This document shows positions 31,042-39,331 of a stretch of 45,109 bases of DNA, piece after piece. The DNA comes from Clostridia bacterium (lineage in GTDB: Bacteria > Bacillota > Clostridia > Oscillospirales > Acutalibacteraceae). A model generated the notes under the pieces. The model did no database searches, was not told the DNA's origin, and saw only the letters and a program-made list of their open reading frames with translations. The translations under genes and the position numbers were made by a program. Position 1 is the stretch's first letter; each line of letters begins with the position of its first letter. Where the stretch lies: positions 1-45,109 of the forward strand of contig JAFWUH010000084.1 in NCBI GenBank assembly GCA_017524165.1, read 5' to 3'.

Positions 31042-31084
31042 AAAAAAAAGCAGAATGCCGCCGTCTGCTGAATGCAAACGGCGG
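31042..31084 (-). terminator. Attenuating hairpin between binding-protein and permease genes
   Basis: Two overlapping stems: CCGCCGT/ACGGCGG (31058-31064 with 31078-31084) and GCAGA/TCTGC (31050-31054 with 31064-31068). The second is followed directly by eight T on the minus strand. The stems share bases, so only one can form at a time. Partial termination would keep the binding protein in excess. Confidence 0.6.
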
Positions 31085-31101
31085 TAATCCTTATGCTATT
31101 G

Positions 31102-32070
31102 TTATTTCGCTATTGCGACATATCCTTTTTCTTCTAATGCCGCAACACCAATCTTCAACTGTTCACATTTTTCTTTGTTGAACTTCTTAACAGCCGGAGC
31201 ATACTCAATCTTCATTTCTTCAATTTTTGCCTCGCCCTTTAAGATTTTTGCAGCCATTTTGCCTGTAGTTTTACCCAAATCGCTATAACTGATGGACAGT
31301 GTGGCAACGCCGCAATTCTTACAAATACCCTCTTCGCCTGCAATAACCGGTGTATCGCCGATCATACCATTAATGGTTGCGGCACAACTTGCGGCAGTAT
31401 TATCAGTCGGAATGTAGATCACATCGGCATTCGCCGCCTTGGTTGCCGCAGTGGTAACATCGTTGGAATCGGTAAATCCGCATTTTTCAACAGTAAGACC
31501 CTTTTCTTCCAGGTTCTTTTGAATGACCTTTACCTGATAATCGGAGTTTGCTTCCGAGGTGCAGAACAAAATCGAAACTTTCTTCGCTTCGGGGAAAAGC
31601 TCGGTAATCATCGCCGCCTGCTCATCCAGCGGTGCCAAGTCCGAAGTACCTGAAACATTGCCGCCGACAATGCCGCTGAAATCCTTAATGCCGAGTGCCG
31701 TACCGTATTCCGTAATGGAAGTTCCCAGAACCGGAATGGTGGTCGTGCCGTTTGCCGCCGCCTGCAATGCGGGCGTCGCATTCGCCAAAATCAAATCGAC
31801 CTTTTTATTCACAAAGTTGTTCACGATCGTGGTACAGGTCTGTACATCGCCGCTGGCGTTTTCATTCAAAAAAGTAACCTTATCGCCGAATTCCGCTTTC
31901 AGCGCATCCATAAAGCCTTTTGTTGCCGCATCCAGCGCTTCATGTTGAACCAGCTGACAGATACCGATGGTGAAGGTATCTTTTCCCTCTTCGGTCTTGG
32001 TTGCGGTTCCGCAGGCTGCCAAAGAAAGCACCATCATTACCGCAAGAATTAATGCAAGAACTTTTTTCAT
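31102..32070 (-). CDS. ABC transporter substrate-binding lipoprotein
   Basis: A 322-residue lipoprotein. The signal peptide MKKVLALILAVMMVLSLAAC ends in a lipobox with the modified Cys at residue 20. The mature protein is of the ABC_sub_bind family (FTIGICQLVQHEALDAATKG, NDVTTAATKAANADVIYIPTDNT, VIAGEEGICKNCG). Relatives include tryptophan-binding TrpX, but the ligand here cannot be assigned. The start is ATG 32070. It is the first gene of the importer operon, divergent from lysR. Confidence 0.9.
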   Translation of the reverse strand: MKKVLALILAVMMVLSLAACGTATKTEEGKDTFTIGICQLVQHEALDAATKGFMDALKAEFGDKVTFLNENASGDVQTCTTIVNNFVNKKVDLILANATPALQAAANGTTTIPVLGTSITEYGTALGIKDFSGIVGGNVSGTSDLAPLDEQAAMITELFPEAKKVSILFCTSEANSDYQVKVIQKNLEEKGLTVEKCGFTDSNDVTTAATKAANADVIYIPTDNTAASCAATINGMIGDTPVIAGEEGICKNCGVATLSISYSDLGKTTGKMAAKILKGEAKIEEMKIEYAPAVKKFNKEKCEQLKIGVAALEEKGYVAIAK

Positions 32071-32100
32071 ATATTTTCCTCTTTTCAAATTGATAGCTCT

Positions 32101-32144
32101 ATCATAATCCAATCATTGACAAAAGTCAAATGAATGATTATAAT
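32101..32144. promoter_or_regulatory. Overlapping divergent promoters of the ABC operon and lysR
   Basis: Plus strand (lysR): TTGACA 32116-32121, 17-base spacer, TATAAT 32139-32144, all consensus. Minus strand (binding protein): TTGACT 32124-32129, 17-base spacer, TATGAT 32101-32106. The two promoters share DNA, so polymerase cannot occupy both. Confidence 0.75.
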
Positions 32145-32170
32145 GTTTGCAATAAGTTTTTCTAATGATT
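32111..32170. promoter_or_regulatory. Candidate LysR operator
   Basis: AATCATT at 32111-32117 and AATGATT at 32133-32139 form an inverted pair around TTGAC-AAAA-GTCAA (32116-32129). A third AATGATT lies at 32164-32170, 31 bases further. This spacing on one helical face suits a LysR tetramer that controls both promoters. Confidence 0.5.
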
Positions 32171-32184
32171 GGACGGATTGCCTC

Positions 32185-33081
32185 ATGATAAAATATCAGA
32201 TTTTTCTGCACATTGCGGAGAGCGGGAACTTCACCAAAACGGCGGAAGCCTTCGGCTATACGCAATCGGCTGTCAGTCAAATGGTACGCTCGCTGGAGAA
32301 AGAATTCAATGTAAGACTGTTCACCCGCACCAAAAGCGGCGTTGTTTTGACTGCCGACGGAAAAGGTCTTGTTCCCTATGCCCGAAAGATTTATGACGAC
32401 TACCTGCAACTGTTGGAACACACCTCCTCCATTAAGCATTTGGACGGTTCTGTAGTCCGAGTCGGTGTATTTGCCAGCATTTCGGCGAATTTTCTGCCGC
32501 CTGTAATTAAAAAATTCAAAGAGACTTATCCCAATGTTCAATTCAAGTTGCTTCAAGCGGATTATGAAACGATCAAACAATGGATCAAGGACGGCACCGT
32601 CGATTTCGGATTTTTAACAAAGGATGTTGCCGATAATTTAAAAAGTATCCACCTCATTCGGGATGAAATGGTAATGATTCTGCCCAAAACCCATCCCGCC
32701 GGCAAAAAAGAGACCCTGACCATGAGCGATTTTTCCGAAGATCCGTTCATCTTTTTGGATCAGGGCAAAAAAAGCGAACCGCTGGAGTACTTTATCCGCG
32801 CGGGTATTGAGCCAAACCAACAATATCATGTTTATGACGACTATACCATTATCAATATGGTCGAGCAGGGCTTGGGTGTTTCCATTCTGCCGAAGTTAGT
32901 GCTTTACAAACATCATCAGGACATTATTGTGCGCAGTTTGACGCCTCCTATTTTCCGTGAAGTCTGCGTTGCTTATAAAAGCGATGATTCCATTTCGGTT
33001 GCCGGAAAAACATTTATGGAATGCGTCCTGTCAAGTGCCGCGTCAAACAAATTTTATCCCATGATAAATCAAAATGTGTAA
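32185..33081 (+). CDS. LysR-family transcriptional regulator
   Basis: A 298-residue LysR protein: winged helix-turn-helix at residues 1-60 (IAESGNFTKTAEAFGYTQSAV), then a linker helix and a substrate-binding domain from about residue 88. The start is ATG 32185, the family N-terminus; its ribosome binding site is weak. An ATG at 32134 lies inside the promoter and is excluded. It probably regulates the divergent ABC importer and itself; its inducer is likely the imported compound. Confidence 0.9.
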   Translation: MIKYQIFLHIAESGNFTKTAEAFGYTQSAVSQMVRSLEKEFNVRLFTRTKSGVVLTADGKGLVPYARKIYDDYLQLLEHTSSIKHLDGSVVRVGVFASISANFLPPVIKKFKETYPNVQFKLLQADYETIKQWIKDGTVDFGFLTKDVADNLKSIHLIRDEMVMILPKTHPAGKKETLTMSDFSEDPFIFLDQGKKSEPLEYFIRAGIEPNQQYHVYDDYTIINMVEQGLGVSILPKLVLYKHHQDIIVRSLTPPIFREVCVAYKSDDSISVAGKTFMECVLSSAASNKFYPMINQNV

Positions 33082-33188
33082 GCAAGCAGCCTTCTGCCAA
33101 AATTAACAGAAGGCTCCCTTTTTATATCAATCATGCCATCTTCTTTATCAATCAACCCAAGACACAACGGAATACCTTCCCATGCCAT
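33069..33188 (-). CDS. Possible 39-residue ORF after the alpha-galactosidase gene
   Basis: The protein begins MAWEGIPLCLGLIDKEDG. AGGAG lies seven bases before the ATG, and the ORF begins 20 bases after the GH36 stop. It overlaps the lysR 3' end and its terminator hairpin. I recognise no family. It could be a small downstream gene or the stump of a longer gene lost by deletion. Confidence 0.25.
   Translation of the reverse strand: MAWEGIPLCLGLIDKEDGMIDIKREPSVNFGRRLLAYTF
33088..33124 (+). terminator. Terminator after lysR
   Basis: Nine-base stem AGCCTTCTG/CAGAAGGCT with a ten-base loop, followed by CCC and five T. Confidence 0.8.
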
Positions 33189-33208
33189 AAATATTTCTCC
33201 TGAAATTA

Positions 33209-35380
33209 TTATATTTTATGGAAAATCAGCAGAAGCGATTGGCTTTCTTGATTGTTTAGAAAATGCCAACCGATATTCACCAGATGATCGCCGTAGAAAC
33301 GCTGATCGGAGCCCTCTAATTGATAAACCGCCGTCTCATCTAAACCTCTGAACCGAATGAAGGTATCCGGCGCGTTTGGCGTCGGTTGACTGCAAGCAAC
33401 GATCAAAATCACGGTATCTTGATCTTCCGAGATAAATTCAGCGGCAAAAAGATTGTCTTCAAATGGAGATTTCAAACGATAGCAATCTCCCCTATGGAAA
33501 ACCGCACCGTATTTGCGGTAGGTTTCTATGGTCTTTTTCGCCGTTGCCAATTCTTCATCGGTGCATTGATTCAAATCCAACTCAAAACCGAATTGTCCCA
33601 TCACAGCAACATAACAGCGCATTTCAAAGCTGGTTCTGCGGTGAAGCTGATGATTCGGCACGGCGGAGACATGCGCACCCATGGTACTGAAAGGATAAAC
33701 CATACTGGTTCCGTACTGAATTTTCAGCCGCTCAACCGCGTCGGTATCGTCGCTCGTCCAAATCTGCGGTACATAGTAAAGCAAACCGGGATCAAATCTT
33801 GCGCCGCCGCCTGCGCATCCTTCAAAAAGCACATCCGGGAACCGTTGGGTCAAGGTCTCCAGCACTCTATACAGTCCCAACATATAACGATGCATGACCT
33901 CTCCCTGCCGAAGTTCGTTCCAAAACATGGAACCGGGTTCAGACATAGTTCGGTTCATATCCCACTTGACATATTCGATCGGCACACGGGAAAGAATGCC
34001 GCCGACGGTTTCAATGATATAGTCGCAAACATCCTCTCTCGAAAGATCCAAAGTAAACTGATTGCGCGACAACGCCGGTTTTCTGCCGTTGACCTGCAAC
34101 ACCCAATCCGGGTGCTTCCGGAACAGTTCCGTGCCCGGATTCACCATTTCCGGTTCAAACCACAGACCAAACCGCATGCCCTTTTCGTGAATGCGTTTGG
34201 ACAGCCCTTCCAAACCGTTTGGCAGGCGGTCGCGATTTTCATACCAATCACCGAGTCCGTTCTTGTCCGACAAACGGCTGCTGAACCAACCGTCATCCAA
34301 CACCATGGTGTCGATACCGATTTGGCGTGCTTTTTCAGCGATTTCAACAATTTTATCTTCGTTAAAATCAAAGTAGGTGGCTTCCCAGTTGTTGATCAGG
34401 GCAAAACGCTCAATATCTCTGTATTTTCCTCTGCAAAGCCGCGTCCGGTAAAGCCGATGGAAGATCCGGGACATTTCTCCCAACCCGGTCGCGGAATAAA
34501 CCAGCACCGCCTCCGGCGCTTGAAACGAATCTCCCTTTTCCAACACAAAGCGGAAGTCGGTAGGATGAATACCGATATACGCGCGATCGCAACCGTAAGC
34601 ATTGCGTTCGACGCCTGCCTTGAAATTGCCGCTGTAAACCAAATTGAACGCGTAAACATTGCCGTAGTTTTCGGTCGTGTTTTTATCGCACAACGCAATA
34701 AACGGATTATGGAACGCACTACTGCATCCGTAACGGCTGTCAATACCCTGATTGCCGTGCACGATCGGTTGTTTGGTCAAAAACCGTTCTCTTGCCCATG
34801 CACCGTCCAAATGTATCAGTTCGCGTTCCGGACTGCCGTAAAAATCTACTGTAGCGCTCATCACAGCGTCCAGAACCATTCTTTCACCATGGTTGATTAT
34901 TTCGACGCTTCTGGTGATGGCGTCCCATGCTTCAAATACCGAATAGGACAGCACAACCTCGATGTTTTGCAGGGTGTCCGCTAAATGAATGCGCAGGGTT
35001 TGCACCGCATCGCCCTCTTCACAGTAGGTTGCAGGGAGCCCCTTCAGCTTCGGCTTTCCCTCCGTAATTTCATGAGACTGATAGGTCAACTGCGCAACCA
35101 TCGTACCGTCCGAAAAGGTAAACTCCACCGACGGCACCCGCAGATCCGTACCAAAAGCGGAATATTCAAACGGGACAACATCGGAAGATGTGTTGGATAA
35201 ATCCATCGCCGCAAACGAACGAAACGGAAAATCCATTAAGTCGATTTTTTTCAGCGGATTTTTCAGCCTTTTTCCCCAATAACGGTGCAACAGCTTGTTC
35301 CCGTCGCAAAGACCCATTGCATAGGTCACATTCTTTGTATGAAGATAAAATGTTTCGTTTTTACGGTCAAAAGAAATCAT
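33209..35380 (-). CDS. Alpha-galactosidase, GH36
   Basis: A 723-residue family 36 glycoside hydrolase that removes alpha-1,6-galactose from raffinose-type oligosaccharides and galactomannan. An N-terminal beta-sandwich is followed by a TIM barrel. The nucleophile is Asp474 in KWDMNR and the acid/base Asp544 in TSDDTDA; DDGWFSSR, GLWFEPEMVNPGTEL and EGCAGGGARFDPG are family motifs. There is no signal peptide, so it is cytoplasmic and needs an importer for its substrate, not seen nearby. ATG 35380 follows GAGGTG by six bases. It appears monocistronic apart from the small ORF downstream. Confidence 0.95.
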   Translation of the reverse strand: MISFDRKNETFYLHTKNVTYAMGLCDGNKLLHRYWGKRLKNPLKKIDLMDFPFRSFAAMDLSNTSSDVVPFEYSAFGTDLRVPSVEFTFSDGTMVAQLTYQSHEITEGKPKLKGLPATYCEEGDAVQTLRIHLADTLQNIEVVLSYSVFEAWDAITRSVEIINHGERMVLDAVMSATVDFYGSPERELIHLDGAWARERFLTKQPIVHGNQGIDSRYGCSSAFHNPFIALCDKNTTENYGNVYAFNLVYSGNFKAGVERNAYGCDRAYIGIHPTDFRFVLEKGDSFQAPEAVLVYSATGLGEMSRIFHRLYRTRLCRGKYRDIERFALINNWEATYFDFNEDKIVEIAEKARQIGIDTMVLDDGWFSSRLSDKNGLGDWYENRDRLPNGLEGLSKRIHEKGMRFGLWFEPEMVNPGTELFRKHPDWVLQVNGRKPALSRNQFTLDLSREDVCDYIIETVGGILSRVPIEYVKWDMNRTMSEPGSMFWNELRQGEVMHRYMLGLYRVLETLTQRFPDVLFEGCAGGGARFDPGLLYYVPQIWTSDDTDAVERLKIQYGTSMVYPFSTMGAHVSAVPNHQLHRRTSFEMRCYVAVMGQFGFELDLNQCTDEELATAKKTIETYRKYGAVFHRGDCYRLKSPFEDNLFAAEFISEDQDTVILIVACSQPTPNAPDTFIRFRGLDETAVYQLEGSDQRFYGDHLVNIGWHFLNNQESQSLLLIFHKI

Positions 35381-35413
35381 CCCGACACCTCAAAAATACA
35401 TATTTTTACTTTT

Positions 35414-35441
35414 ATTTTATCAAAATCTTTAAGGAAGTCAA
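35414..35441 (-). promoter_or_regulatory. Probable alpha-galactosidase promoter
   Basis: TTGACT (35436-35441) and TAAAAT (35414-35419), 16-base spacer, on the minus strand. Confidence 0.5.
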
Positions 35442-35532
35442 CAAAAAAACCGTATTTGCGCTTGATATATATTTACGCCAACGAAATTCATTTAAAAAAT
35501 GTAACCAAGATAATTGAAGATTGAAAAAAAGC

Positions 35533-35561
35533 TTAACAAATGGCTCGTATCACTGTATTAT
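35533..35561 (+). promoter_or_regulatory. Promoter of the GntR-ABC operon
   Basis: TTAACA (35533-35538) and TATTAT (35556-35561) with a 17-base spacer, about 34 bases before the gntR start. The operator inverted repeat overlaps the -10. Confidence 0.65.
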
Positions 35562-35580
35562 TTAACCAACACAGTGACAC
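35547..35580. promoter_or_regulatory. Inverted repeat, probable GntR operator
   Basis: GTATCACTGT (35547-35556) and ACAGTGACAC (35571-35580) are ten-base arms with nine of ten positions paired, 14 bases apart. The repeat covers the -10 and the likely transcription start, the normal place for a YtrA-type GntR repressor to silence its own operon. Confidence 0.7.
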
Positions 35581-35594
35581 AAAGGAGGAATTAA

Positions 35595-35963
35595 ATGGGC
35601 TGGATGTTTGAAAGCAATCTGCCGATCTATTTGCAGATTGCAAAGCGGCTGGAACGGGAGATCGTTTCGGGTAAAATCGAACGCGGTCAGCCGATCAAAA
35701 GCGTTCGCGATCTGGCGAGCGAAGCGGCGGTCAACCCTAACACGGTGCAACGCGCGATGCAGGAGTTGGAAAACCGGCATCTTGTTACCGTTCAGCGGGG
35801 CGGCGGTCGCTTTGTCACCGAGGACGAAGAGACGATCAAAGCCGCCGGAAAACGGCTGGCTGAGGAAGGCATTCACACCTTTGCCGCAACCATGAAACAT
35901 TTGGGGTTTTCCAAAGAGGAAACTCTGCAACTAATCGAAGAGGAGTGGAATTATGGCGTATAA
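35595..35963 (+). CDS. GntR-family regulator, YtrA type
   Basis: A 122-residue repressor: an N-terminal winged helix-turn-helix (PIYLQIAKRLEREIVSGKI, PIKSVRDLASEAAVNPNTVQ) and a short C-terminal helical dimerisation part without a large effector domain, which defines the YtrA subfamily. GGAGG lies before the ATG. The stop overlaps the ATPase start by 11 bases. YtrA regulators usually respond to cell-wall antibiotics or stress and control the adjacent ABC exporter. Confidence 0.92.
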   Translation: MGWMFESNLPIYLQIAKRLEREIVSGKIERGQPIKSVRDLASEAAVNPNTVQRAMQELENRHLVTVQRGGGRFVTEDEETIKAAGKRLAEEGIHTFAATMKHLGFSKEETLQLIEEEWNYGV

Positions 35964-36651
35964 TTTGGAATGTACGGCGCTGACAAAAAGCTTCGGCACG
36001 ATCCGGGCGCTGGACAATGTCAATCTGCAGCTCGAAAAAGGAAAAATCATCGGTCTGCTCGGTCCGAACGGCAGCGGGAAAACGACCTTGCTGAAAGCGG
36101 CGGCGGGTCTGCTCACCCCAACGACCGGACAAATTCTGATCGGCGGTCATCAGCCGGGAGAGGAAACAAAGGCGATGGTCTCCTACCTGCCCGACCGCAA
36201 CTATTTGAATAACTCCATGAAGGTTTCGGAAACTTTGGATCTTTTTGAGGACTTCTATACCGATTTCGACCGTGCCAAAGCAGAAGCCATGCTGGACTCT
36301 TTGCACATCGACCGGTCGCAAAAATATAAAAGCTTATCCAAAGGCACAAAAGAAAAGGTGCAACTGGTGCTGGTCATGGCGCGCCGCGCCCGGCTTTATT
36401 TGTTGGATGAGCCGATCGGCGGTGTTGATCCGGCGACCCGCGACTATATATTAAACACCATCGTTTCCAACTATGCTGAAGACGCAACGGTCGTCATCTC
36501 AACGCATTTGATCACCGATATTGAACCGGTGCTCGACGAGGTTCTCTTCTTAAAATACGGTCAACTCGTACTGCACAGCACCGCCGATCAGATCCGCGAA
36601 GAACATGGGAAATCCGTCGATGAGTATTTCAGGGAGGTATTCAGATGTTAG
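35953..36651 (+). CDS. ABC exporter ATP-binding protein
   Basis: A 232-residue ATPase with Walker A GPNGSGKTT at about residues 37-45, Walker B LYLLDEPIGGVDP and the H-loop STHLI. The signature is the degenerate LSKGTKEK, common in YtrB-like and bacitracin-type exporters. Its start overlaps gntR by 11 bases and its end overlaps the permease by seven, so the three are translated as a coupled set. Confidence 0.9.
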   Translation: MAYNLECTALTKSFGTIRALDNVNLQLEKGKIIGLLGPNGSGKTTLLKAAAGLLTPTTGQILIGGHQPGEETKAMVSYLPDRNYLNNSMKVSETLDLFEDFYTDFDRAKAEAMLDSLHIDRSQKYKSLSKGTKEKVQLVLVMARRARLYLLDEPIGGVDPATRDYILNTIVSNYAEDATVVISTHLITDIEPVLDEVLFLKYGQLVLHSTADQIREEHGKSVDEYFREVFRC

Positions 36652-37496
36652 GAAAACTGCTTAAATATGAAAATAAGACCCTGTCAAAAACGCTCTTTCC
36701 CCTCGGTATAGGGGTTCTGCTGATCGCGTTGTTCAGTTCTTTGATTATGAAGCTAAACCTGTATTTACAGGATCAGGCGAACGAATTTGTCTCGAAATTA
36801 ATGGGAACAACAACTGTGGTTCTTTTGGTATTTTCTTTTCTTGCCATTTTTTCAGCCGCCTTTATCGCTGTGTTTCTGATCCTGCAGCGGTATTATAAAA
36901 GCTTTTTTACCGACGAAGGTTATTTAACCTTCACCCTGCCGGTAAAAACGCATGAACTGATTTTTACCAAGCTGATCTCTTCACTCCTTTGGAGTCTGTT
37001 CGTCACCATTTGCGTCATGATAGCGGTCGCATTGTTTGCCCTCTTCGGCACGACGCAAGCTCTGTTGAACCAAGAGGTCGCAAACGGAGCCAGACTCTTG
37101 CTCAAAGAATTAGGCAACTTTTTCACCGTATACAAGGGAACCGCTGTTTTCTTGGCGTTTGAATTTCTGCTGGTCGGGATTACATCCTTCTGTATGCAAT
37201 TTTTGATGTTTGAGCTGGCAATCACGCTGGGTAGCATTGTAGCAAAAAAACACAAGATCCTGGCATCCATCGGCATGTACTTTGTCGTGAACTTCGCCTG
37301 CCAGTCGATCAACTCGATCCTGACGATCTTCACCCTGCCCGCTCTGCTGCTCAACGAATCCATGCAGTTCCAACCGGATGAGCCGCAAACCGTGGCGCTG
37401 TTTTTGATCTTACCGGTGATCTTGTACGCGATCTACACCGTTGTTTTCTTCCTCATCAATCGCTACCTGCTGAAAAATAAACTGAATCTGGACTAA
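36645..37496 (+). CDS. ABC exporter permease
   Basis: A 283-residue membrane protein with six hydrophobic segments at about residues 18-40, 58-85, 105-140, 160-185, 200-225 and 248-275. YYKSFFTDEGYLTFTLPV is typical of ABC-2-type permeases next to YtrA regulators. It partners the preceding ATPase. The transported compound is unknown. No clear terminator follows. Confidence 0.82.
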   Translation: MLGKLLKYENKTLSKTLFPLGIGVLLIALFSSLIMKLNLYLQDQANEFVSKLMGTTTVVLLVFSFLAIFSAAFIAVFLILQRYYKSFFTDEGYLTFTLPVKTHELIFTKLISSLLWSLFVTICVMIAVALFALFGTTQALLNQEVANGARLLLKELGNFFTVYKGTAVFLAFEFLLVGITSFCMQFLMFELAITLGSIVAKKHKILASIGMYFVVNFACQSINSILTIFTLPALLLNESMQFQPDEPQTVALFLILPVILYAIYTVVFFLINRYLLKNKLNLD

Positions 37497-37572
37497 CAAA
37501 AATCTGCAAGCGGATCCCAAAATGATATCATCTCCGAAGAGTAGTGTATTTTTACGCTTTGCGCAATGACGC

Positions 37573-37601
37573 TTGACACTTTAGAAAAAAAATAATATAA
37601 T
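37573..37601 (+). promoter_or_regulatory. Promoter of the first PP2C phosphatase gene
   Basis: Perfect TTGACA (37573-37578) and TATAAT (37596-37601), 17-base spacer. A leader of about 95 bases follows in which I see no known element. Confidence 0.8.
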
Positions 37602-37703
37602 TTGTGCATTGAATTATTTCTTTATACTCTTCGGCCGTAGTTGAACTGTGCAAATGTTTGACCGTTGCCGCACACATCTTTTACAAAGGAGTTTTAACCG
37701 ATT

Positions 37704-39164
37704 ATGTTTGCACATTTGACCATTCCTGATCTGATCAATTTTTTTGTCATTGCCACCGGCGTCGGGGTCTGTTTTCTCTTTTTGATTTTTTTGCTTGATC
37801 CGCGACTTCGTAAAGATGTCAGACGATATTTCCGTCTGTTTTTTTCTTTCGTCGTCAGCTATCTCTTGTTTCACTTGGTGCGGATGTTGTTAGACGGTCT
37901 GCCCGGTACGGTAGTCCGGTACGCGATCTACAGTGTGACCTTTTTAGAATTTGCCGTATCCGGCATTATGGTATTTCTGTTGTCCGGTTTAATTCTTTTT
38001 ATTGCCGACCCGGAATCGAACTTAAAAAAGAAAATTGCAACCTACTTTTTTGTTGTTGTCGGGATGCATATCGCGCTGTTATTTTTCTCGCAATTTGCCA
38101 ACATCTTTTATTCTTTTGACGGGAACAATGTCTATCACCGCGAAGCACTTTATTTCCTTTCCAATATCCCCAGCATCGCAATAATGGGGATGGATATTTA
38201 TCTGTTGATTCGCTATCGTTCAAAATTTGATCGTAAGATACTGCGTGCGCTTTGGGTATACATGCTCGCGCCGTTGGCAGGGATTCTTTTGCAATTGATT
38301 TCCCCCGCCATTCAGTTTTTGATTTTTGCCATGACCATCGCCGGTATTATCATGTTTATAACCATTATCGCCTATCTTGCCCAAAAGCATCAGGCACAGC
38401 AAAAGGAAAGCGCCCGATTAGAGACCGAACTGTCTATGGCAAAGCGCATTCAAGCAGATATGCTTCCCAATATTTTCCCTGCATTTCCGGAACGCACTGA
38501 ATTTGATATCTATGCTTCGATGGATCCCGCCAAGGAGGTCGGCGGTGATTTTTACGATTTTTTCCTGCTTGACGATGATCATCTTGCCATCGTCATGGCT
38601 GATGTTTCGGGGAAAGGTGTTCCTGCCGCCCTCTTCATGATGATTTCTAAAATCCTGGTACAAAATTATAGCATGATGGGGCTTGATCCAAAATCCGCTT
38701 TGGAAGCGGTCAATGAACAGATCTGCAAAAACAATCGCGAGGAAATGTTCGTTACCGTATGGCTGGGTATGCTGGATCTGACCACCGGACGACTGGTTGC
38801 CGCCAATGCGGGGCACGAATATCCCGTGCTGAAGACGCCAAACGGTCCTTTTGAGCTGGTGAAAGATAAACACGGTTTTGTCATCGGCGGAATGGAGGGC
38901 GTCAAATACACGGAATATGAGCTGAATTTGGAAAAAGGCGCTAAACTGTTCTTGTATACCGACGGTGTTCCGGAAGCGACAGATATTGAAAATACCCAGT
39001 TCGGGACCGATCGCATGCTGACAGCGTTAAACGAGTGCGCCGACAGTTCGCCGGAACAGATTCTGCAACATATGGATGCTTCCATCCGCGACTTCATCAA
39101 AAATGCGCCCCAATTCGACGACTGTACGATGCTCTGCCTCCAATACTTTGGAAAACCGGATTAA
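37704..39164 (+). CDS. Membrane-anchored PP2C/SpoIIE-type phosphatase A
   Basis: A 486-residue protein. Six or seven hydrophobic helices occupy residues 1 to about 225, then a short coiled linker (QQKESARLETELSMAKRIQ) and a SpoIIE/RsbU-type Ser/Thr phosphatase domain. Metal-binding motifs are EVGGDFYDFF, MADVSGKGVPAALFM, NAGHEYPVL, LYTDGVPEA and FDDCTMLCL. Such proteins dephosphorylate anti-anti-sigma factors in partner-switching pathways; no anti-sigma or STAS gene is in the window. AAAGGAG lies 12 bases before the ATG. It is convergent with a second phosphatase of a different membrane type. Confidence 0.87.
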   Translation: MFAHLTIPDLINFFVIATGVGVCFLFLIFLLDPRLRKDVRRYFRLFFSFVVSYLLFHLVRMLLDGLPGTVVRYAIYSVTFLEFAVSGIMVFLLSGLILFIADPESNLKKKIATYFFVVVGMHIALLFFSQFANIFYSFDGNNVYHREALYFLSNIPSIAIMGMDIYLLIRYRSKFDRKILRALWVYMLAPLAGILLQLISPAIQFLIFAMTIAGIIMFITIIAYLAQKHQAQQKESARLETELSMAKRIQADMLPNIFPAFPERTEFDIYASMDPAKEVGGDFYDFFLLDDDHLAIVMADVSGKGVPAALFMMISKILVQNYSMMGLDPKSALEAVNEQICKNNREEMFVTVWLGMLDLTTGRLVAANAGHEYPVLKTPNGPFELVKDKHGFVIGGMEGVKYTEYELNLEKGAKLFLYTDGVPEATDIENTQFGTDRMLTALNECADSSPEQILQHMDASIRDFIKNAPQFDDCTMLCLQYFGKPD

Positions 39165-39270
39165 CGGCATTTCCCAAGCTGATTTCCTTTGCAAATAATA
39201 CTGCAAAAAGTACTTATCGGCATTTTGATCTCTAAAAGCAGATTTATCATGAAACATTTTCAGCACAAAT

Positions 39271-39313
39271 AAGGACCTGTCCTATCCCCTCTTCGGGCAT
39301 AAGGCAGGTCCTT
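39271..39313. terminator. Bidirectional terminator between the two phosphatase genes
   Basis: Nine-base outer stem AAGGACCTG/CAGGTCCTT with a partly paired interior (CCTAT.. to ATAAGG). T-rich tails on both strands are short. Confidence 0.7.
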
Positions 39314-39331
39314 TGCCATAAGCATCAAAGA

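Noticed and set aside
33386-34984. Long 532-codon open frame on the plus strand
   Set aside because: It is antisense to the GH36 alpha-galactosidase gene, has no ribosome binding site and no recognisable domain; a shadow of the real gene's codon bias.
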